From the NCBI RefSeq assembly GCF_003382365.1, contig NZ_QTSU01000001.1, positions 1,054,001 to 1,118,000 of the forward strand: a stretch of DNA of 64,000 nt. The letters run 5' to 3'. Source of the DNA: Lysobacter silvisoli. GTDB taxonomy: Bacteria; Pseudomonadota; Gammaproteobacteria; Xanthomonadales; Xanthomonadaceae. Shown here piece by piece: positions 18,794 through 35,625 of the stretch (position 1 is its first letter; each line of letters opens with the position of its first letter). Both the position numbers and the translations under genes were made by a program. Below the pieces are notes generated by a model. That model searched no databases. It was not told the DNA's origin and saw only the letters and a list, made by a program, of their open reading frames with translations.

Positions 18794-18985
18794 GTAGGAG
18801 CGGCGCAAGCCGCGACCGCGCCATCTCGGCGACCGGCGCCTGCCGCAGCCGATCGAACTGTCGCGGTCGCGGCTTGCGCCGCTCCTACCCCAAAGCAGTT
18901 CGCCGCGGTTTGACTGTGGGAGCGACGTGAGTCGCGATGCCTTTTGACGCGCTGCAGTGCAATCGCGGCTCACGCCGCTCCCACA
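18794..18985. repeat. REP-like cluster, two inverted pairs
   Basis: Four units of the genome repeat family lie at 18794-18820 (plus), 18861-18891 (minus), 18916-18939 (plus, variant GAGCGACGTGAGTCGCGATG) and 18962-18985 (minus). They fill the gap between two convergent genes. Confidence 0.85.
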
Positions 18986-18988
18986 CGC

Positions 18989-19825
18989 TCAGCGCTGCGA
19001 CAACACCGCCGACGCCTTCGCCGGCGGCGCCGCATCGTCGCCGCCCAGAAACGTTCGCAAGGCCTGCTCGAACTCCGGCGCCGCGCCGATGCTGCCGTGA
19101 TCGGCGTCGGCCAAGGCCACCACGCGCGGCGGCTTGGCGAACGCCGTCAGCAAGCGGTCGGTGTGGCTGGGCGGCACCACCTGGTCGCGGCCGGCGCGCA
19201 GCACCAGCACCTCGCCCTGGTAGCGCGCCAGCCAGCGCACCGAATCGAATCGGTCCTGCACCATCCAGCCCACCGGCAGCAGCGGGTAGTGGCTCTGCGC
19301 GACCGCGGCCAGGCTGTCGAAGGGCGTGATCAGCGCCAGCCGCGCCACCGGCCGCTGCGAGGCCACGTGGCTGGCCACGCCGCTGCCCAGGCTGCAGCCG
19401 ATCACGTCGATGGGCTGACCCGGGTGGCGTTCGCGCACGTGGTCGTAGAAGGCCAGGGCATCGCCGAACAACGCCGCCTCGCTGGGCGTGCCGTCGCTGG
19501 CGCCATAACCGCGGTAGGCCAGCAGGTAGATGCTGCGGTCGGGGAACAGGCGCTGCAGTTGCTCGCGGCGCAGCTCGATGCGCTCGGCGTTGCCGCCGAA
19601 GTACAGGATCGGCCGCGGCGCCTGCGGCTGCACCGCCCAGCCGCGCAGGCGCAGGCCCTCGCGCTGCAGGACGAAGTCGGTGGCGTCGGCCGACAACCGC
19701 GTCTGCTGGCCGAAATAGATCAGATCGCGCTGCTTGGCGTAGAGGTAGCTGCAGATGCCGCCATAGACCAGCGCCGGCACGCCGAACACGGCTAGCCAGG
19801 CGGCTCGTGACAGTATCTTGGCCAT
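18989..19825 (-). CDS. membrane-anchored alpha/beta hydrolase
   Basis: This is a 278-aa serine hydrolase of the ABHD13/YfhR type. One N-terminal membrane segment (about residues 8-28) anchors it, the oxyanion segment is YFGGNAERIE, the nucleophile elbow is GCSLGSG, and a late HGSI segment offers the histidine. The substrate is unknown. It ends in a repeat cluster that separates it from the convergent DUF2272 gene. Confidence 0.85.
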   Translation of the reverse strand: MAKILSRAAWLAVFGVPALVYGGICSYLYAKQRDLIYFGQQTRLSADATDFVLQREGLRLRGWAVQPQAPRPILYFGGNAERIELRREQLQRLFPDRSIYLLAYRGYGASDGTPSEAALFGDALAFYDHVRERHPGQPIDVIGCSLGSGVASHVASQRPVARLALITPFDSLAAVAQSHYPLLPVGWMVQDRFDSVRWLARYQGEVLVLRAGRDQVVPPSHTDRLLTAFAKPPRVVALADADHGSIGAAPEFEQALRTFLGGDDAAPPAKASAVLSQR

Positions 19826-19907
19826 CGCATCGCCCCCTGGGTGTCGCCGCGGCCTCCACTATGACTAACGCGGTTCGGCGCGCGCAACGGGCGCGCGGGG
19901 CAGGGGC

Positions 19908-20219
19908 TCAGCGCGGGTGCGCGCGTTGCGCGGCCTCGAACGCGGCCAGCTGCTGCGGCGTGGCCTCGCTCTGATGCTGCGCCTTCCATTGCGCGAACGG
20001 CTGGCCGTAGACCGCCTCGCGCGCCTCGTCGCGGGTCATGACGATGCCGCGCGACTCGGCGGCCTCGCGGTACCAGTCGGCCAGGCAGTTGCGGCAGAAG
20101 CCGGCCAGGATCATCAGGTCGATGTTCTGCACCTCGGGGCGGTCCTGCATCAGGTGCTGGCGCAGGCGCCGGAACGCGGCGGCCTCGATGGCGATGGTGT
20201 CGTGGTCGGTTTCGTTCAT
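19908..20219 (-). CDS. DUF1244 family protein
   Basis: This 103-aa protein has the DUF1244 core: [12 protein letters not shown], then [15 protein letters not shown] with its CRNC pair, and [15 protein letters not shown]. Start is the ATG at 20219 ([12 protein letters not shown]); upstream frame is not conserved. It is divergent from folD with 70 bp between starts. The function is unknown. Confidence 0.85.
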   Translation of the reverse strand: MNETDHDTIAIEAAAFRRLRQHLMQDRPEVQNIDLMILAGFCRNCLADWYREAAESRGIVMTRDEAREAVYGQPFAQWKAQHQSEATPQQLAAFEAAQRAHPR

Positions 20220-20289
20220 GGCGGCTCGGTCCGGACGCGGGGGTTTGGGCGATAATGCGCGGCCCCGACCCCGACGCCAATCCCGCCCC

Positions 20290-21165
20290 ATGACGTCCGC
20301 CACCGCTCCGGCCCGCATCCTCGACGGCAAACGCATCGCCGAGGACCTGCTCGACAACCTCAAGGCCCGGGTCGACGCGCGTGTGGCTGCCGGTCTGGCG
20401 CGGCCGGGCCTGGCGGTGGTGCTGGTGGGCAACGATCCGGCCTCGGCGGTCTACGTGCGCAACAAGCGCCGCGCCGCGCAGAAGGTCGGCATCCGCGCGA
20501 TCGACTACGACCTGCCGGCCACCACCAGCGACGCCGAACTGCTGGCCCTGGTCGACCGCCTCAACGCCGATCCGGAAGTGCACGGCATCCTGGTGCAGCT
20601 GCCGCTGCCGGACCGCCGCGACGGCACCCAGCTGATCCACCGCATCGATCCGAAGAAGGACGTGGACGGCTTCCATCCCGAGAACGTCGGCCACCTGGCC
20701 CTGCGCCAGTTCGGCCTGCGCCCGTGCACGCCGCGCGGCATCACCACGCTGCTGGCCTACACCGACCGCCCGGTGCGCGGGCAGAGCGCCACCATCGTCG
20801 GCGTCAGCAACCACGTCGGCCGGCCGATGGCGCTGGAGCTGCTGATCGCCGGCTGCACCGTCACCAGTTGCCACAAGTTCACCCCGCCCGACGTGCTGGA
20901 ATCGGCGGTGCGCGGCGCCGACATCCTGGTCGTCGCGGTGGGCCGCCCGCAGCTGATCCCGGGCGAATGGGTCAAGCCGGGCGCGGTGGTCATCGACGTG
21001 GGCATCAACCGCCTGGACGACGGCCGCCTGGTCGGCGACGTCGGGTTCGAGGCCGCCGCCCAGCGCGCCAGCTGGATCACCCCGGTCCCCGGCGGCGTCG
21101 GCCCCATGACCGTGGCCACCCTGATGCAGAACACGCTGGAAGCGGCCGAGGCCGCGGGCGCCTGA
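20290..21165 (+). CDS. folD: methylenetetrahydrofolate dehydrogenase/cyclohydrolase
   Basis: This 291-aa bifunctional enzyme interconverts methylene-, methenyl- and formyl-tetrahydrofolate with [18 protein letters not shown] carries the catalytic Lys, LPLPDRRDG and [13 protein letters not shown] follow, and the NADP domain has [15 protein letters not shown]. Start ATG 20290 ([14 protein letters not shown]). The one-carbon product feeds purine synthesis, consistent with guaB and guaA downstream. Confidence 0.96.
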   Translation: MTSATAPARILDGKRIAEDLLDNLKARVDARVAAGLARPGLAVVLVGNDPASAVYVRNKRRAAQKVGIRAIDYDLPATTSDAELLALVDRLNADPEVHGILVQLPLPDRRDGTQLIHRIDPKKDVDGFHPENVGHLALRQFGLRPCTPRGITTLLAYTDRPVRGQSATIVGVSNHVGRPMALELLIAGCTVTSCHKFTPPDVLESAVRGADILVVAVGRPQLIPGEWVKPGAVVIDVGINRLDDGRLVGDVGFEAAAQRASWITPVPGGVGPMTVATLMQNTLEAAEAAGA

Positions 21166-21214
21166 GGGCTCGGCTTCGGCGGCGCCCACCCCGCATTTCG
21201 TGCCCGCGGCCTGA

Positions 21215-22789
<1,575 letters not shown>

Positions 22790-22852
22790 GCGTTATCGCA
22801 GAAGGGGAACGTCAGGTTTCCCTTCTTCGTTTCAGGACCTACGAATACCGCC

Positions 22853-24417
<1,565 letters not shown>

Positions 24418-24421
<4 letters not shown>

Positions 24422-24460
24422 GCGGCCTGCTTGCGAGCCACTGGCTCGCAGGCCGCTCAC
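24418..24460. terminator. long inverted repeat overlapping the guaA stop
   Basis: GTGAGCGGCC at 24418-24427 pairs with GGCCGCTCAC at 24451-24460, with an inner TGCGAGCC/GGCTCGCA stem. It begins inside the guaA stop codon. It may terminate guaA and the convergent MFS gene, or mark an att-like junction. Confidence 0.65.
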
Positions 24461-24555
24461 TGACCGGCCATGGATGGCCGGGCCGGACCAGCCGAAGCTG
24501 AGAAGTCGCGCCATGGACGGCAGCCGCGTCGCTGCCTAAGCAGCGTCTCCGAGCG

Positions 24556-26082
24556 CTACGGAACAGGCTCAGCCGCCGCCAAACAAACCCGCTTCCCCGG
24601 CCCAAACACCAGCAAGCTCAGCACCGCCAGCACACACGCGCCCAAACCTCCGAACAACAACACCCAGCCGAACCCTTGCACCAGGGCGGCTTGGCTGATC
24701 GCGTCCATAGCCCCACCCGGCAACGTCCCCGACTGCCCCGCCGCGATCCTCTGCGCCATCGCCTGCACCCCAGACGCGCCGACCGAAGCCGGCAGCACCT
24801 GCCGCAAATACGACGCGATCCCCGCCAGCAAAATGAACCCCATCAGCGCGATGTTGATCGCCAGGGTGATCAAACGCGCGCTCATGTCGATGCCCGAGGC
24901 CATACCTGCGCGATCGCTGGAAACAGCGCCGGTGGCGGTGTTGGTCACCGGCGTATTGGTCAGGCCCAGGCCGAAACCGGCGAGCAGCGCGCCGGGCAGC
25001 ATGCTCAGCCAGCTCGGGTGCTCGACCGCGCTGCCGTAACGCATCGCCAGGAAGCCCAGGCCGATCGCGAACAGGCCGGCCGGAATGATCAGGCCCGGGC
25101 GGTAGCGCAGGGCAAGACGCTCGGCCAGCGGCGGCACTACCAGGGTGGGCAGGGTGTAGGCGAGCAGGGCCAGGCCGGTGGCCACCGCGTCGTAGCCCAA
25201 CGCCCCCTGGAAGTAGATCGGCAGGTAGATCATCAAGGGCCAGAAGCTGAAATTCATGCCCACTGAGCCGATCATCGCGCCGGAGAACTCGCGCGACTTG
25301 AACACCGAAAAATCGAACATCGGATGCGGCGTGACCCGCTCGATGACCAGGAAGGCGACGAACGACGCGAGCGTGACCGCGACGATGCCGATCGCGGCAG
25401 GGCTGGCGTAGCCCAGCTCCGGCCCCTGGGTGATGTAGTAGGTCAGCCCGAGCACCGACAGCGACAAAGTCAGGATGCCGGGCAGGTCCAGCCGCTGCGC
25501 CTGGGTATCGCGCGATTCGACGATGCCGGCCACGGCCAGCGCCATCGTCAGCAGGCTCAGCGGGGCGTGGACCAGGAACACCCATTGCCAGTTCGACAGC
25601 GCCACGATCGCGCCGCCGATGATCGGCCCGAACCCCAGGCCGATGCCGAACACGATGCCCCACACCGCGAAGGCCTTGCTGCGTTCCGGACCCGGCCGGA
25701 ACTGGTGCGACAGCACCGCGGTCTGGCAGATCAGCATCGCGCCCGCGCTCATGCCCTGGGCGAAGCGCGCGACGATCAGCAGCGGCGCCTCGCGCGCCAG
25801 GCCGCAGATCAGCGAGGTCGCACCGAACAGCAGCAGGCTGATCAGCAGCATGCGCCGGCGGCCGCAGCGGTCGGCCAGGGTGCCGGCGGCCATCAGCACC
25901 GTGGTGCAGGCGATGGTGTAGGCATTCATGATCCACTGCAGGTCCTTGAAGTCGGCGCGCAACAGGGTTTCCAAGGTCGGCAGGATCACCGGCACGCTGG
26001 AAATCTCCAGGCCGAACATCAGGGCCGACAACGACACCGCGGCCAGCGCGGTCGCGTTCTTGCTCGTAGCGGATGGAGGCAT
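24556..26082 (-). CDS. MFS drug exporter, DHA2/EmrB type
   Basis: This 508-aa membrane protein has about 14 hydrophobic segments and MFS motif A (GTLADRCGRRRMLL) after the second, plus the motif C-like GLGFGPIIGGAI, as in EmrB/QacA-type drug:proton antiporters. ATG 26082 is chosen because GAGAG precedes it; a GTG ten codons upstream has no ribosome binding site. It is divergent from a LysR gene that probably controls it. The exported compound is unknown. Confidence 0.88.
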   Translation of the reverse strand: MPPSATSKNATALAAVSLSALMFGLEISSVPVILPTLETLLRADFKDLQWIMNAYTIACTTVLMAAGTLADRCGRRRMLLISLLLFGATSLICGLAREAPLLIVARFAQGMSAGAMLICQTAVLSHQFRPGPERSKAFAVWGIVFGIGLGFGPIIGGAIVALSNWQWVFLVHAPLSLLTMALAVAGIVESRDTQAQRLDLPGILTLSLSVLGLTYYITQGPELGYASPAAIGIVAVTLASFVAFLVIERVTPHPMFDFSVFKSREFSGAMIGSVGMNFSFWPLMIYLPIYFQGALGYDAVATGLALLAYTLPTLVVPPLAERLALRYRPGLIIPAGLFAIGLGFLAMRYGSAVEHPSWLSMLPGALLAGFGLGLTNTPVTNTATGAVSSDRAGMASGIDMSARLITLAINIALMGFILLAGIASYLRQVLPASVGASGVQAMAQRIAAGQSGTLPGGAMDAISQAALVQGFGWVLLFGGLGACVLAVLSLLVFGPGKRVCLAAAEPVP

Positions 26083-26291
26083 GCGCACACTCTCGATGGC
26101 CGGCGCGGGCACGCGGCGATAGCGCGCGAGTCGCGTCGGAGCTTCAGGACAGGGAAGGGCGCTCGCGGAGCGAGCGGAGGCGACGGCGGGCGCGATCGAC
26201 GCCTGCCGTCCGGGCCACGCCGCCGCGGGCGGTCGTGACGGCCGCGACAGCCGGCCGGTGCAGTCATTCTCGGCGCGCCGGTCTCATGATG

Positions 26292-26332
26292 GAAATGATT
26301 TAATTTTGTAGAATTAATTAGCTCAATTCATA
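26292..26332. promoter_or_regulatory. AT-rich divergent promoter with LysR-type dyad
   Basis: This ~40-bp AT-rich island in otherwise GC-rich DNA lies just before the LysR start. It contains GAATT-N9-AATTC at 26311-26329, which includes the T-N11-A form of LysR sites. It probably serves both the MFS and LysR genes; the 263-bp gap holds no gene. Confidence 0.5.
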
Positions 26333-26345
26333 GGTGTCCGGCACC

Positions 26346-27774
<1,429 letters not shown>

Positions 27775-27781
27775 CCGCTTT

Positions 27782-27905
27782 GGGGTAGGAGCGGCGTAAG
27801 CCGCGACCACGAAACTCCGCCGGTTAGCGCGGGTCGCGGCTCACGCCGCTCCTACCCCAAGGCAACGGCTTGGGCTTCAGGCCTTCTGTGGGAGCGGCCG
27901 CAGCC
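27782..27905. repeat. REP-like inverted pair plus partial unit
   Basis: A plus unit (27782-27808) and a minus unit (27831-27858) begin and end with GGGGTAGGAG and CTCCTACCCC and form a large stem-loop between convergent genes. A degenerate unit, GTGGGAGCGGCCGCAG, is at 27887-27905. Confidence 0.85.
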
Positions 27906-27907
27906 CC

Positions 27908-28393
27908 TCACTCCACCGGCAACTTCCGCCCATCCCGATCGAACTCGCGCTTGAGCTCCGCGTCCAGCATGGTCACGCTCATGCGCGCCTCGCGGCCCAG
28001 GTTGATCGAAGCGGCCAGCACCAGCAGCACGCCCAGCATCGCCAGCGCGGTGGGCACGCCGTGCAGGCGGTAGTCGCTGAACTGGTCGATGCCGATCGAC
28101 AGACTGGTGGCGACGAAGGCGCTCATCGCCGCGTACAGCAACTGCAAGCAGGTCAGGATCAGCCGCACCCGGCGCCGGTGCTGGATGATGCGCGCCTCCA
28201 GGTAGGCACGCGCCTCGTCGCCCGGGGTTTCTTCCAGCAGCTTGAGTTGCTGGCGCATGCGGTCGACCACGCGCGCCAGACGGTTGTTCGACGACACCAG
28301 CAACGAAGCGGTGGCGGTCAGGAAGAACGCCGGCGTGATCATCGCCGACACCACGGCGTAATGGCCGGCGGCCATGTTCAGCACGTCGCTCAT
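27908..28393 (-). CDS. DUF2721 membrane protein
   Basis: This 161-aa protein has three hydrophobic segments and the DUF2721 signature [20 protein letters not shown] followed by RLARVVDR. A charged helix at residues 45-75 separates the first and second membrane segments. A paralogue lies just upstream on the same strand. The function is unknown. Confidence 0.85.
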   Translation of the reverse strand: MSDVLNMAAGHYAVVSAMITPAFFLTATASLLVSSNNRLARVVDRMRQQLKLLEETPGDEARAYLEARIIQHRRRVRLILTCLQLLYAAMSAFVATSLSIGIDQFSDYRLHGVPTALAMLGVLLVLAASINLGREARMSVTMLDAELKREFDRDGRKLPVE

Positions 28394-28450
28394 GCGCTGC
28401 GGTTTCCTGCGGAGGGCCAGCGCCTATGATGCCGCCTGACGCGTCGCGCG

Positions 28451-28948
28451 TCAGGCCCCGCCGCGCGGGCGGCGCACGCTGGCGCGGCGGTGGCCGTGGT
28501 CCATTTCCTCGTTCACCGCTTCCACCGCCAGCGAGGATTCGCGCGCCAGCAGCAGGCTGGCGGCGAACATGGCCAGCACGCCGAACACCGCCAGGATGGT
28601 CGGCAGCGAGGCCAGGCGGTAGCCCAGGAAGGCGTCGCCGGCCACGGTCAGGCTGGTGCCGACGAAGAAACTGATCGCGGTGTACAGCAGCTGGCTGCCG
28701 CGCAGGATGATCTTGCTGCGCTTCTTCTGCCGCGCGATGTGGCTTTCCAGCATCGCCCGTTCTTCCTCGTCCTCGGTCTCGGCCAGTTCCTTGAGCAGCA
28801 CGCGCGCGCGGTCGATCACCCGCGCCAGGCGGTTGTTCGCCGACAGCAGCAGCGAAGCGGTCGCGGTCAGGAAGAACGCGGGCGCCAGCATCGCGGTCAG
28901 GATCGCGTAATGAGCAAAACTAGGCGCGGCTGCGGCGGTCTGCGACAT
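28451..28948 (-). CDS. DUF2721 membrane protein, paralogue
   Basis: This 165-aa protein shares [20 protein letters not shown] and [16 protein letters not shown] with its neighbour, as well as membrane layout. Start ATG 28948 ([11 protein letters not shown]) is chosen over longer frames. The pair suggests a local duplication. It is divergent from orn with about 77 bp between starts. Confidence 0.85.
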   Translation of the reverse strand: MSQTAAAAPSFAHYAILTAMLAPAFFLTATASLLLSANNRLARVIDRARVLLKELAETEDEEERAMLESHIARQKKRSKIILRGSQLLYTAISFFVGTSLTVAGDAFLGYRLASLPTILAVFGVLAMFAASLLLARESSLAVEAVNEEMDHGHRRASVRRPRGGA

Positions 28949-29025
28949 GGTACGGGCGGGGCAGGGGGCAACGTGGGCTATCATGCCTGCAACGGAGCAC
29001 CGCGGCGAGGACACCCAGCGACCCC

Positions 29026-29604
29026 ATGACAGCGAAGAACGGCCACGACCAACGCTTGGACCAGCGCTTGATTTGGATCGACCTGGAAATGACCGGGCTC
29101 GACACCGACAACGACGCCATTCTGGAAATCGCCACCGTCGTCACCGACGCGCAGCTGCAGGTGCTGGCCGAAGGCCCCGAGCTGGCCATCGCCCAACCGC
29201 TGGAGCGCCTGCAGGCCATGGACGAATGGAACCGCAACCAGCACGGCAAGTCCGGGCTGTGGCAGCGCGTGCTCGAGCAGGGCGTGGACATGGCCGAAGC
29301 CGAGGAGCGCACGCTGGCCTTCCTGGCGCAGTGGCTGGGCCCGAAGCTGTCGCCGATGTGCGGCAATTCGATCTGCCAGGACCGCCGCTTCCTGCACCGG
29401 CAGATGCCGCGGCTGGAGAAGTACTTCCACTACCGCAACCTGGACGTCAGCACGGTCAAGGAACTGGCGCGGCGCTGGGCTCCGGACGTACTCGCCGGCC
29501 TCAACAAGGACGCCAAGCACACCGCCCTGAGCGACGTGCACGACTCCATCGCCGAGTTGCGCCACTACCGCGCCGCGATGGGCAAGCTGGGCGGCTTGGG
29601 CTGA
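29026..29604 (+). CDS. orn: oligoribonuclease
   Basis: This 192-aa DEDDh 3'-5' exonuclease degrades 2-5-nt RNAs, including pGpG from cyclic-di-GMP turnover. The residues are in [10 protein letters not shown], the [13 protein letters not shown] segment and [11 protein letters not shown]. It is standard length and essential in many gammaproteobacteria. Confidence 0.96.
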   Translation: MTAKNGHDQRLDQRLIWIDLEMTGLDTDNDAILEIATVVTDAQLQVLAEGPELAIAQPLERLQAMDEWNRNQHGKSGLWQRVLEQGVDMAEAEERTLAFLAQWLGPKLSPMCGNSICQDRRFLHRQMPRLEKYFHYRNLDVSTVKELARRWAPDVLAGLNKDAKHTALSDVHDSIAELRHYRAAMGKLGGLG

Positions 29605-29623
29605 GCCGCGCATTCATAGCTTC

Positions 29624-29700
29624 GGGGTAGGAGCGGCGTAAGCCGCGACCGCGAAGCTTCGGCTGCTTGCGCAGGTCGCGGCTCACGCCGCTCCTACCCC
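29624..29700. repeat. REP-like inverted pair
   Basis: A plus unit beginning GGGGTAGGAG at 29624 and a minus unit ending CTCCTACCCC at 29700 form a long stem-loop between the convergent orn and mscS genes. Confidence 0.85.
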
Positions 29701-29718
29701 AAAGCAATTCGCCGCGGA

Positions 29719-30663
29719 TCAGGCCTTGGGCTTCACCGGCTTGGCCACGTCGCCATCGTCGGCGACGGATTGAACCAAGACATCCGACAACGGACGCCCG
29801 TCGGCATCGTGGTGATACACGTGCAGGTCGCGCTGCGGGTAGGGAATGCTCATGCCCTGGCCGATGATGTCGTTGCGCACCGCTTCGTTGAGGTCGCTGC
29901 GCGTGCGCAGCACGTCGCCGGTCTTGGCCCAGACCCGCAGCTCCAGGTTCACGCTGCTCTCGCCCAGGCCGATCACCAGCACCTCGGGCGCCGGCTCCCT
30001 GAGCACCTTCGGATGCGCCGCGGCCGAGGCCAGCAAGGTCGCACGGGCGCGCTGCAGATCGTCGTCGTAGCCCACGCCCACGGCGATGTCGATGCGCCGG
30101 CGCGGGTTGGCGGTGAAGTTCACGATCGGCGCGGTGGTGATCAGGCTGTTGGGCAGCACCACGGTGCGGTTGTCGATGGTGCGCAGCCGGGTCTGGAACA
30201 CCCGGATCTGGTCCACCGTGCCTTCCACGCCCGCCGCCTGCACGTAGTCGCCGACGCGGAACGGCCGCTGCATGATCAGCATCACGCCCGAGGCGATGTT
30301 CGACAGCGAATCCTTCAGCGCCAGGCCGATGGCCAGGCCGGCCGCGCCCAGCACCGCCAGCACCGAGGCCGGGGGCACGCCCATCGCGAACAGTGCCGAG
30401 GTGGTGACCACCACCACCATGGCCGCATAGCTGATGTTGCGCAGGAAGCCGCGCAGGGTGGCCTCGGTATGGGCCCGGGCCATGGCCCGGTCCAGCGCGT
30501 TGGCCAGCCGCCGCGCGATCCACAGGCCCAGCAGCAGGACGGCCAGGCCGCCCAGCAGCTTCAGGCCCAGGCCCTGGGCCATGCCCAGCCAGTCGATGCC
30601 GCGGAACTCCGCCAGCGTGGTGGGGAGCTCGACCTGCACCGCGGGCTTGGCCGGGGCCGTCAC
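29719..30663 (-). CDS. mscS: small-conductance mechanosensitive channel (MscS)
   Basis: This 314-aa membrane protein has the MscS pore helix region (LGAAGLAIGLALKDSLSN, then IASGVMLIMQRPFRVGDYV) and beta/alpha-beta C-terminal domains. It releases osmolytes on hypo-osmotic shock. The GTG at 30663, 5 bp after the ppsA stop, is the likely start; an internal ATG 27 codons later is possible. It is probably in the ppsA operon. Confidence 0.88.
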   Translation of the reverse strand: MTAPAKPAVQVELPTTLAEFRGIDWLGMAQGLGLKLLGGLAVLLLGLWIARRLANALDRAMARAHTEATLRGFLRNISYAAMVVVVTTSALFAMGVPPASVLAVLGAAGLAIGLALKDSLSNIASGVMLIMQRPFRVGDYVQAAGVEGTVDQIRVFQTRLRTIDNRTVVLPNSLITTAPIVNFTANPRRRIDIAVGVGYDDDLQRARATLLASAAAHPKVLREPAPEVLVIGLGESSVNLELRVWAKTGDVLRTRSDLNEAVRNDIIGQGMSIPYPQRDLHVYHHDADGRPLSDVLVQSVADDGDVAKPVKPKA

Positions 30664-30667
30664 CGGA

Positions 30668-33043
<2,376 letters not shown>

Positions 33044-33183
33044 GGCACTCTCCGAGGGGGGATCGGCGCGTCCGGCCGCGCCAAGCGGATATGATCGCCG
33101 CTGCGTCGGGTGCATACAAGCTTGATCCGATGGGGTTTTTCGTATTGGGCGCCCGGTTCGGGCGGGTTTTGACGGGGTAGGCG

Positions 33184-34005
33184 ATGGCAGGCATGCGACC
33201 GGTTTTCTACGTTTCCGACGGCACCGGCATCACCGCCGAGACCATAGGCCACAGCCTGCTGACCCAGTTCACCGACACCCGCTTCGTCACCGACCGCATC
33301 CCCTTCGTCGACAGCGTCGAGCGCGCGCGCGAGGTGGCCGAGAAGATCCGACTCGCCGGCGAAACCCATGGCGTACGCGCCGTGGTCATCAATTCCTGCA
33401 TGGACGGCGACGTGGGCGCGGCCCTGGCCGAGAGCGGGGCGCTGATGCTGGACGTGTTCGCCCCGTTCATCGAGCCGCTGGAGCGCGAACTGGAGCAGAC
33501 CCGCCAGCGCCACATTGGCCGCGCCCATGGCCTGGTCGATTTCGACACCTACCACCGCCGCATCAATGCGATGAACTTCGCCCTGACCCACGACGACGGC
33601 CAGAGCGTGGATTACGCCGAAGCCGACCTGATCCTGGTCGCGGTATCGCGCGCGGGCAAAACCCCCACCTGCGTTTATCTGGCGTTGCATTACGGCATCC
33701 GTGCGGCCAACTACCCGCTGACCGAGGAAGACCTGGAGCACGACCGCCTGCCGCCGCGCCTGCGCCAGCACCGCGGCAAGCTGTTCGGCCTGACCATCGA
33801 CCCGGTGCGGCTGCAGCAGATCCGCCAGGAGCGGCGGCCGAATTCGCGCTACGCCCAGTTCGAGACCTGCAAGCGCGAGGTCGCCGCGGCCGAGGCCATG
33901 TTCCGCGCCGAGCGCATTCCCACGCTCAGCACCACGCATACCTCGATCGAGGAGATCTCGAGCAAGGTGCTCACCACGCTGGGGATACACCGCGAGATGT
34001 TCTGA
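33184..34005 (+). CDS. ppsR: PEP synthase regulatory protein (kinase/pyrophosphorylase)
   Basis: This 273-aa DUF299 protein phosphorylates and dephosphorylates the catalytic region of PEP synthase. The N-terminus [19 protein letters not shown] and the P-loop-like [16 protein letters not shown] are characteristic. It is divergent from ppsA (140 bp between starts), matching the functional link. Confidence 0.95.
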   Translation: MAGMRPVFYVSDGTGITAETIGHSLLTQFTDTRFVTDRIPFVDSVERAREVAEKIRLAGETHGVRAVVINSCMDGDVGAALAESGALMLDVFAPFIEPLERELEQTRQRHIGRAHGLVDFDTYHRRINAMNFALTHDDGQSVDYAEADLILVAVSRAGKTPTCVYLALHYGIRAANYPLTEEDLEHDRLPPRLRQHRGKLFGLTIDPVRLQQIRQERRPNSRYAQFETCKREVAAAEAMFRAERIPTLSTTHTSIEEISSKVLTTLGIHREMF

Positions 34006-34137
34006 AGGCCCGGGAGGGCAGGGCGGAAAGCGTTTTTTCCGGCCCGCGGGCGTTGCGGCGTGAACCCTTAACTTAGGCCTGTCGGCGCGATGCGTCAACG
34101 CTGCCGCGCGACGCTGCGCGCGTGTAGCATCGGCCGC

Positions 34138-34644
34138 ATGACATCGTTAGTCGCCCACCCCGCACGCATCCCCCGGCTCACCCGCTTCGGCTGGCTGATG
34201 GGGCTGTACGCCGAGAACTACCGCCGCCTTACGCGCCTGTTCGCGCCGGCCGATCTCGCGCCCGGCATCTACCGTTCCTCGATCGGCGACGGCCTGGATC
34301 TGCAGCTGGACGTGATCGAGCAGCACCGCTACACCACCGAACTGCGCCTGACCTACGCGCTGCTGGACCCGGTCACCGGCGAGCCCGATCCCTCCGCCTG
34401 GCTGCGCCTGTACAACGACGCGCACCAGCTGGAAGCCACGAACTGCTATGTGGGCCGCCGCTGGCAGGACGTGATCGGCATGTACCCGCCGCCGGCGGAA
34501 CTGATCGGCCACCGCATGCGCATGAACACTTTTCTCGGAAAGTGGCTCGAGTATCTAGCGGAGCGGGGCCATGGCATGGCAACATTGCGCCCCGTCGAGA
34601 TTCGAACGCCGGAAACGCCTCTCCTGGAGGCTGCCCTCACATAG
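34138..34644 (+). CDS. DUF1249 (YqiB-like) protein
   Basis: This 168-aa protein has the DUF1249 blocks LMGLYAENYRRL, LDLQLDVIEQHRYTTELRL and ATNCYVGRRWQDVIGMYPPP. The ATG at 34138 is chosen; the longer frame from 34090 is not conserved. Its function is unknown, although E. coli yqiB lies beside cpdA. It ends 40 bp before the tRNA promoter. Confidence 0.85.
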   Translation: MTSLVAHPARIPRLTRFGWLMGLYAENYRRLTRLFAPADLAPGIYRSSIGDGLDLQLDVIEQHRYTTELRLTYALLDPVTGEPDPSAWLRLYNDAHQLEATNCYVGRRWQDVIGMYPPPAELIGHRMRMNTFLGKWLEYLAERGHGMATLRPVEIRTPETPLLEAALT

Positions 34645-34684
34645 GGGGTCCGGCGGGGGGGCAAAAAAATTTAGCGATGAACGC

Positions 34685-34714
34685 TTGACGACATCGCTGA
34701 ACGCCCGCTAGAAT
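34685..34714 (+). promoter_or_regulatory. sigma-70 promoter of the tRNA operon
   Basis: TTGACG (34685-34690), an 18-bp spacer, and TAGAAT (34709-34714) lie 19 bp before tRNA-Ala. It is the clearest consensus promoter in the window. Confidence 0.8.
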
Positions 34715-34733
34715 TTTCGTCTTTCCAGCACGT

Positions 34734-34809
<76 letters not shown>

Positions 34810-34861
34810 CTCTTCGGAACTGAAAGGGTTTCCGCGGGGTGTTTGCAGGAACACCAGTTTT

Positions 34862-34937
34862 GTCCCCATCGTCTAGAGGCCTAGGACATTACCCTTTCAC
34901 GGTAGCGACCGGGGTTCGAATCCCCGTGGGGACGCCA
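34862..34937 (+). tRNA. tRNA-Glu (anticodon TTC)
   Basis: This is a 76-nt cloverleaf with acceptor GTCCCCA/TGGGGAC, anticodon loop CTTTCAC with TTC, T arm CGGGG-TTCGAAT-CCCCG-type pairing and a GCCA end. It lies 52 bp after tRNA-Ala and is probably in one transcript ending at the terminator at 34948. Confidence 0.97.
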
Positions 34938-34947
34938 ATTGAACAAG

Positions 34948-34985
34948 CACCTAGGGCTCGGGAAACCGGGCCCTAAGTGTTTTTG
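34948..34985 (+). terminator. intrinsic terminator after tRNA-Glu
   Basis: The stem CACCTAGGGCTCGG / CCGGGCCCTAAGTG with a GAAA loop is followed by five T. It is a typical Rho-independent terminator for the tRNA operon. Confidence 0.85.
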
Positions 34986-35625
34986 GCGTTTCGCACTCCG
35001 CAATGTTGCGGATGGCAGCCAGAGGTCGGTGGCCCGGGAATCTTGCAGGCGGCGCTGAAGGCAGATGTCGCCAGAGCAGCAGCTCACTCGTGCCCAAGGG
35101 CACCGCCTCAGCTTCAGGACGGCGCCTGTGCACGTTCCTTCGGAACAATTGCCGCAACGGTCAACAGCGAACTTCGGTCTCGAACCCGTCTGTTCGGCGC
35201 AAGCGGCGCGGGTGGTGCTTGGCGAATAGGGCCACGCCCAATTCCGATCTGTTGATGATCGATTGATACACGCGCGCACCGATGCGAGTGCACTCGTCGC
35301 CGCCCGCTTTAGCCGCGATCAGTGCGCACTACGCCCAAGTCGTTATCGACAGAATTCGGCACAGCAAAAGTGCCCCTATTCGTCACTGTCGAGCAAATAC
35401 TACTTAGCGAATGCACGGCTGTTGTTTACGCGATGCGCGGCGTGAAAAATGATCGTCGAAAAGCGGGGATTTCGTGTTTACCATCGGCTGCGAACTCAAC
35501 GGCAACCGCGTTTTCTCCAAGCAGCTGGTGCGATCCGCAAGTCCAGGCGTCATGCGCAGTCCGACGTGCAAATAACCGCAAGCCTTTTCGCCGCTGTGGG
35601 CGCACAAAGCCCAGCAGGTGAAACC
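34986..35625. other. low-GC non-coding gap after the tRNA operon
   Basis: These 640 bp between the tRNA terminator and the next gene have visibly lower GC than the flanks and no credible ORF: the short frames present lack conserved sequence or a ribosome binding site. It may be decayed insert DNA beside a tRNA gene; no integrase, IS end or direct repeat of the tRNA 3' end was seen. Confidence 0.5.

Noticed and set aside
24556-26082. MFS gene as part of a biosynthetic cluster
   Set aside because: No biosynthetic genes lie nearby; it pairs only with a LysR regulator.
34881-35279. Minus-strand ORF of 132 codons ending in HGDSNPGRYRERV
   Set aside because: It is read through the complement of tRNA-Glu; the HGDSNPG tail is a well-known artefact of ORFs overlapping tRNA genes.
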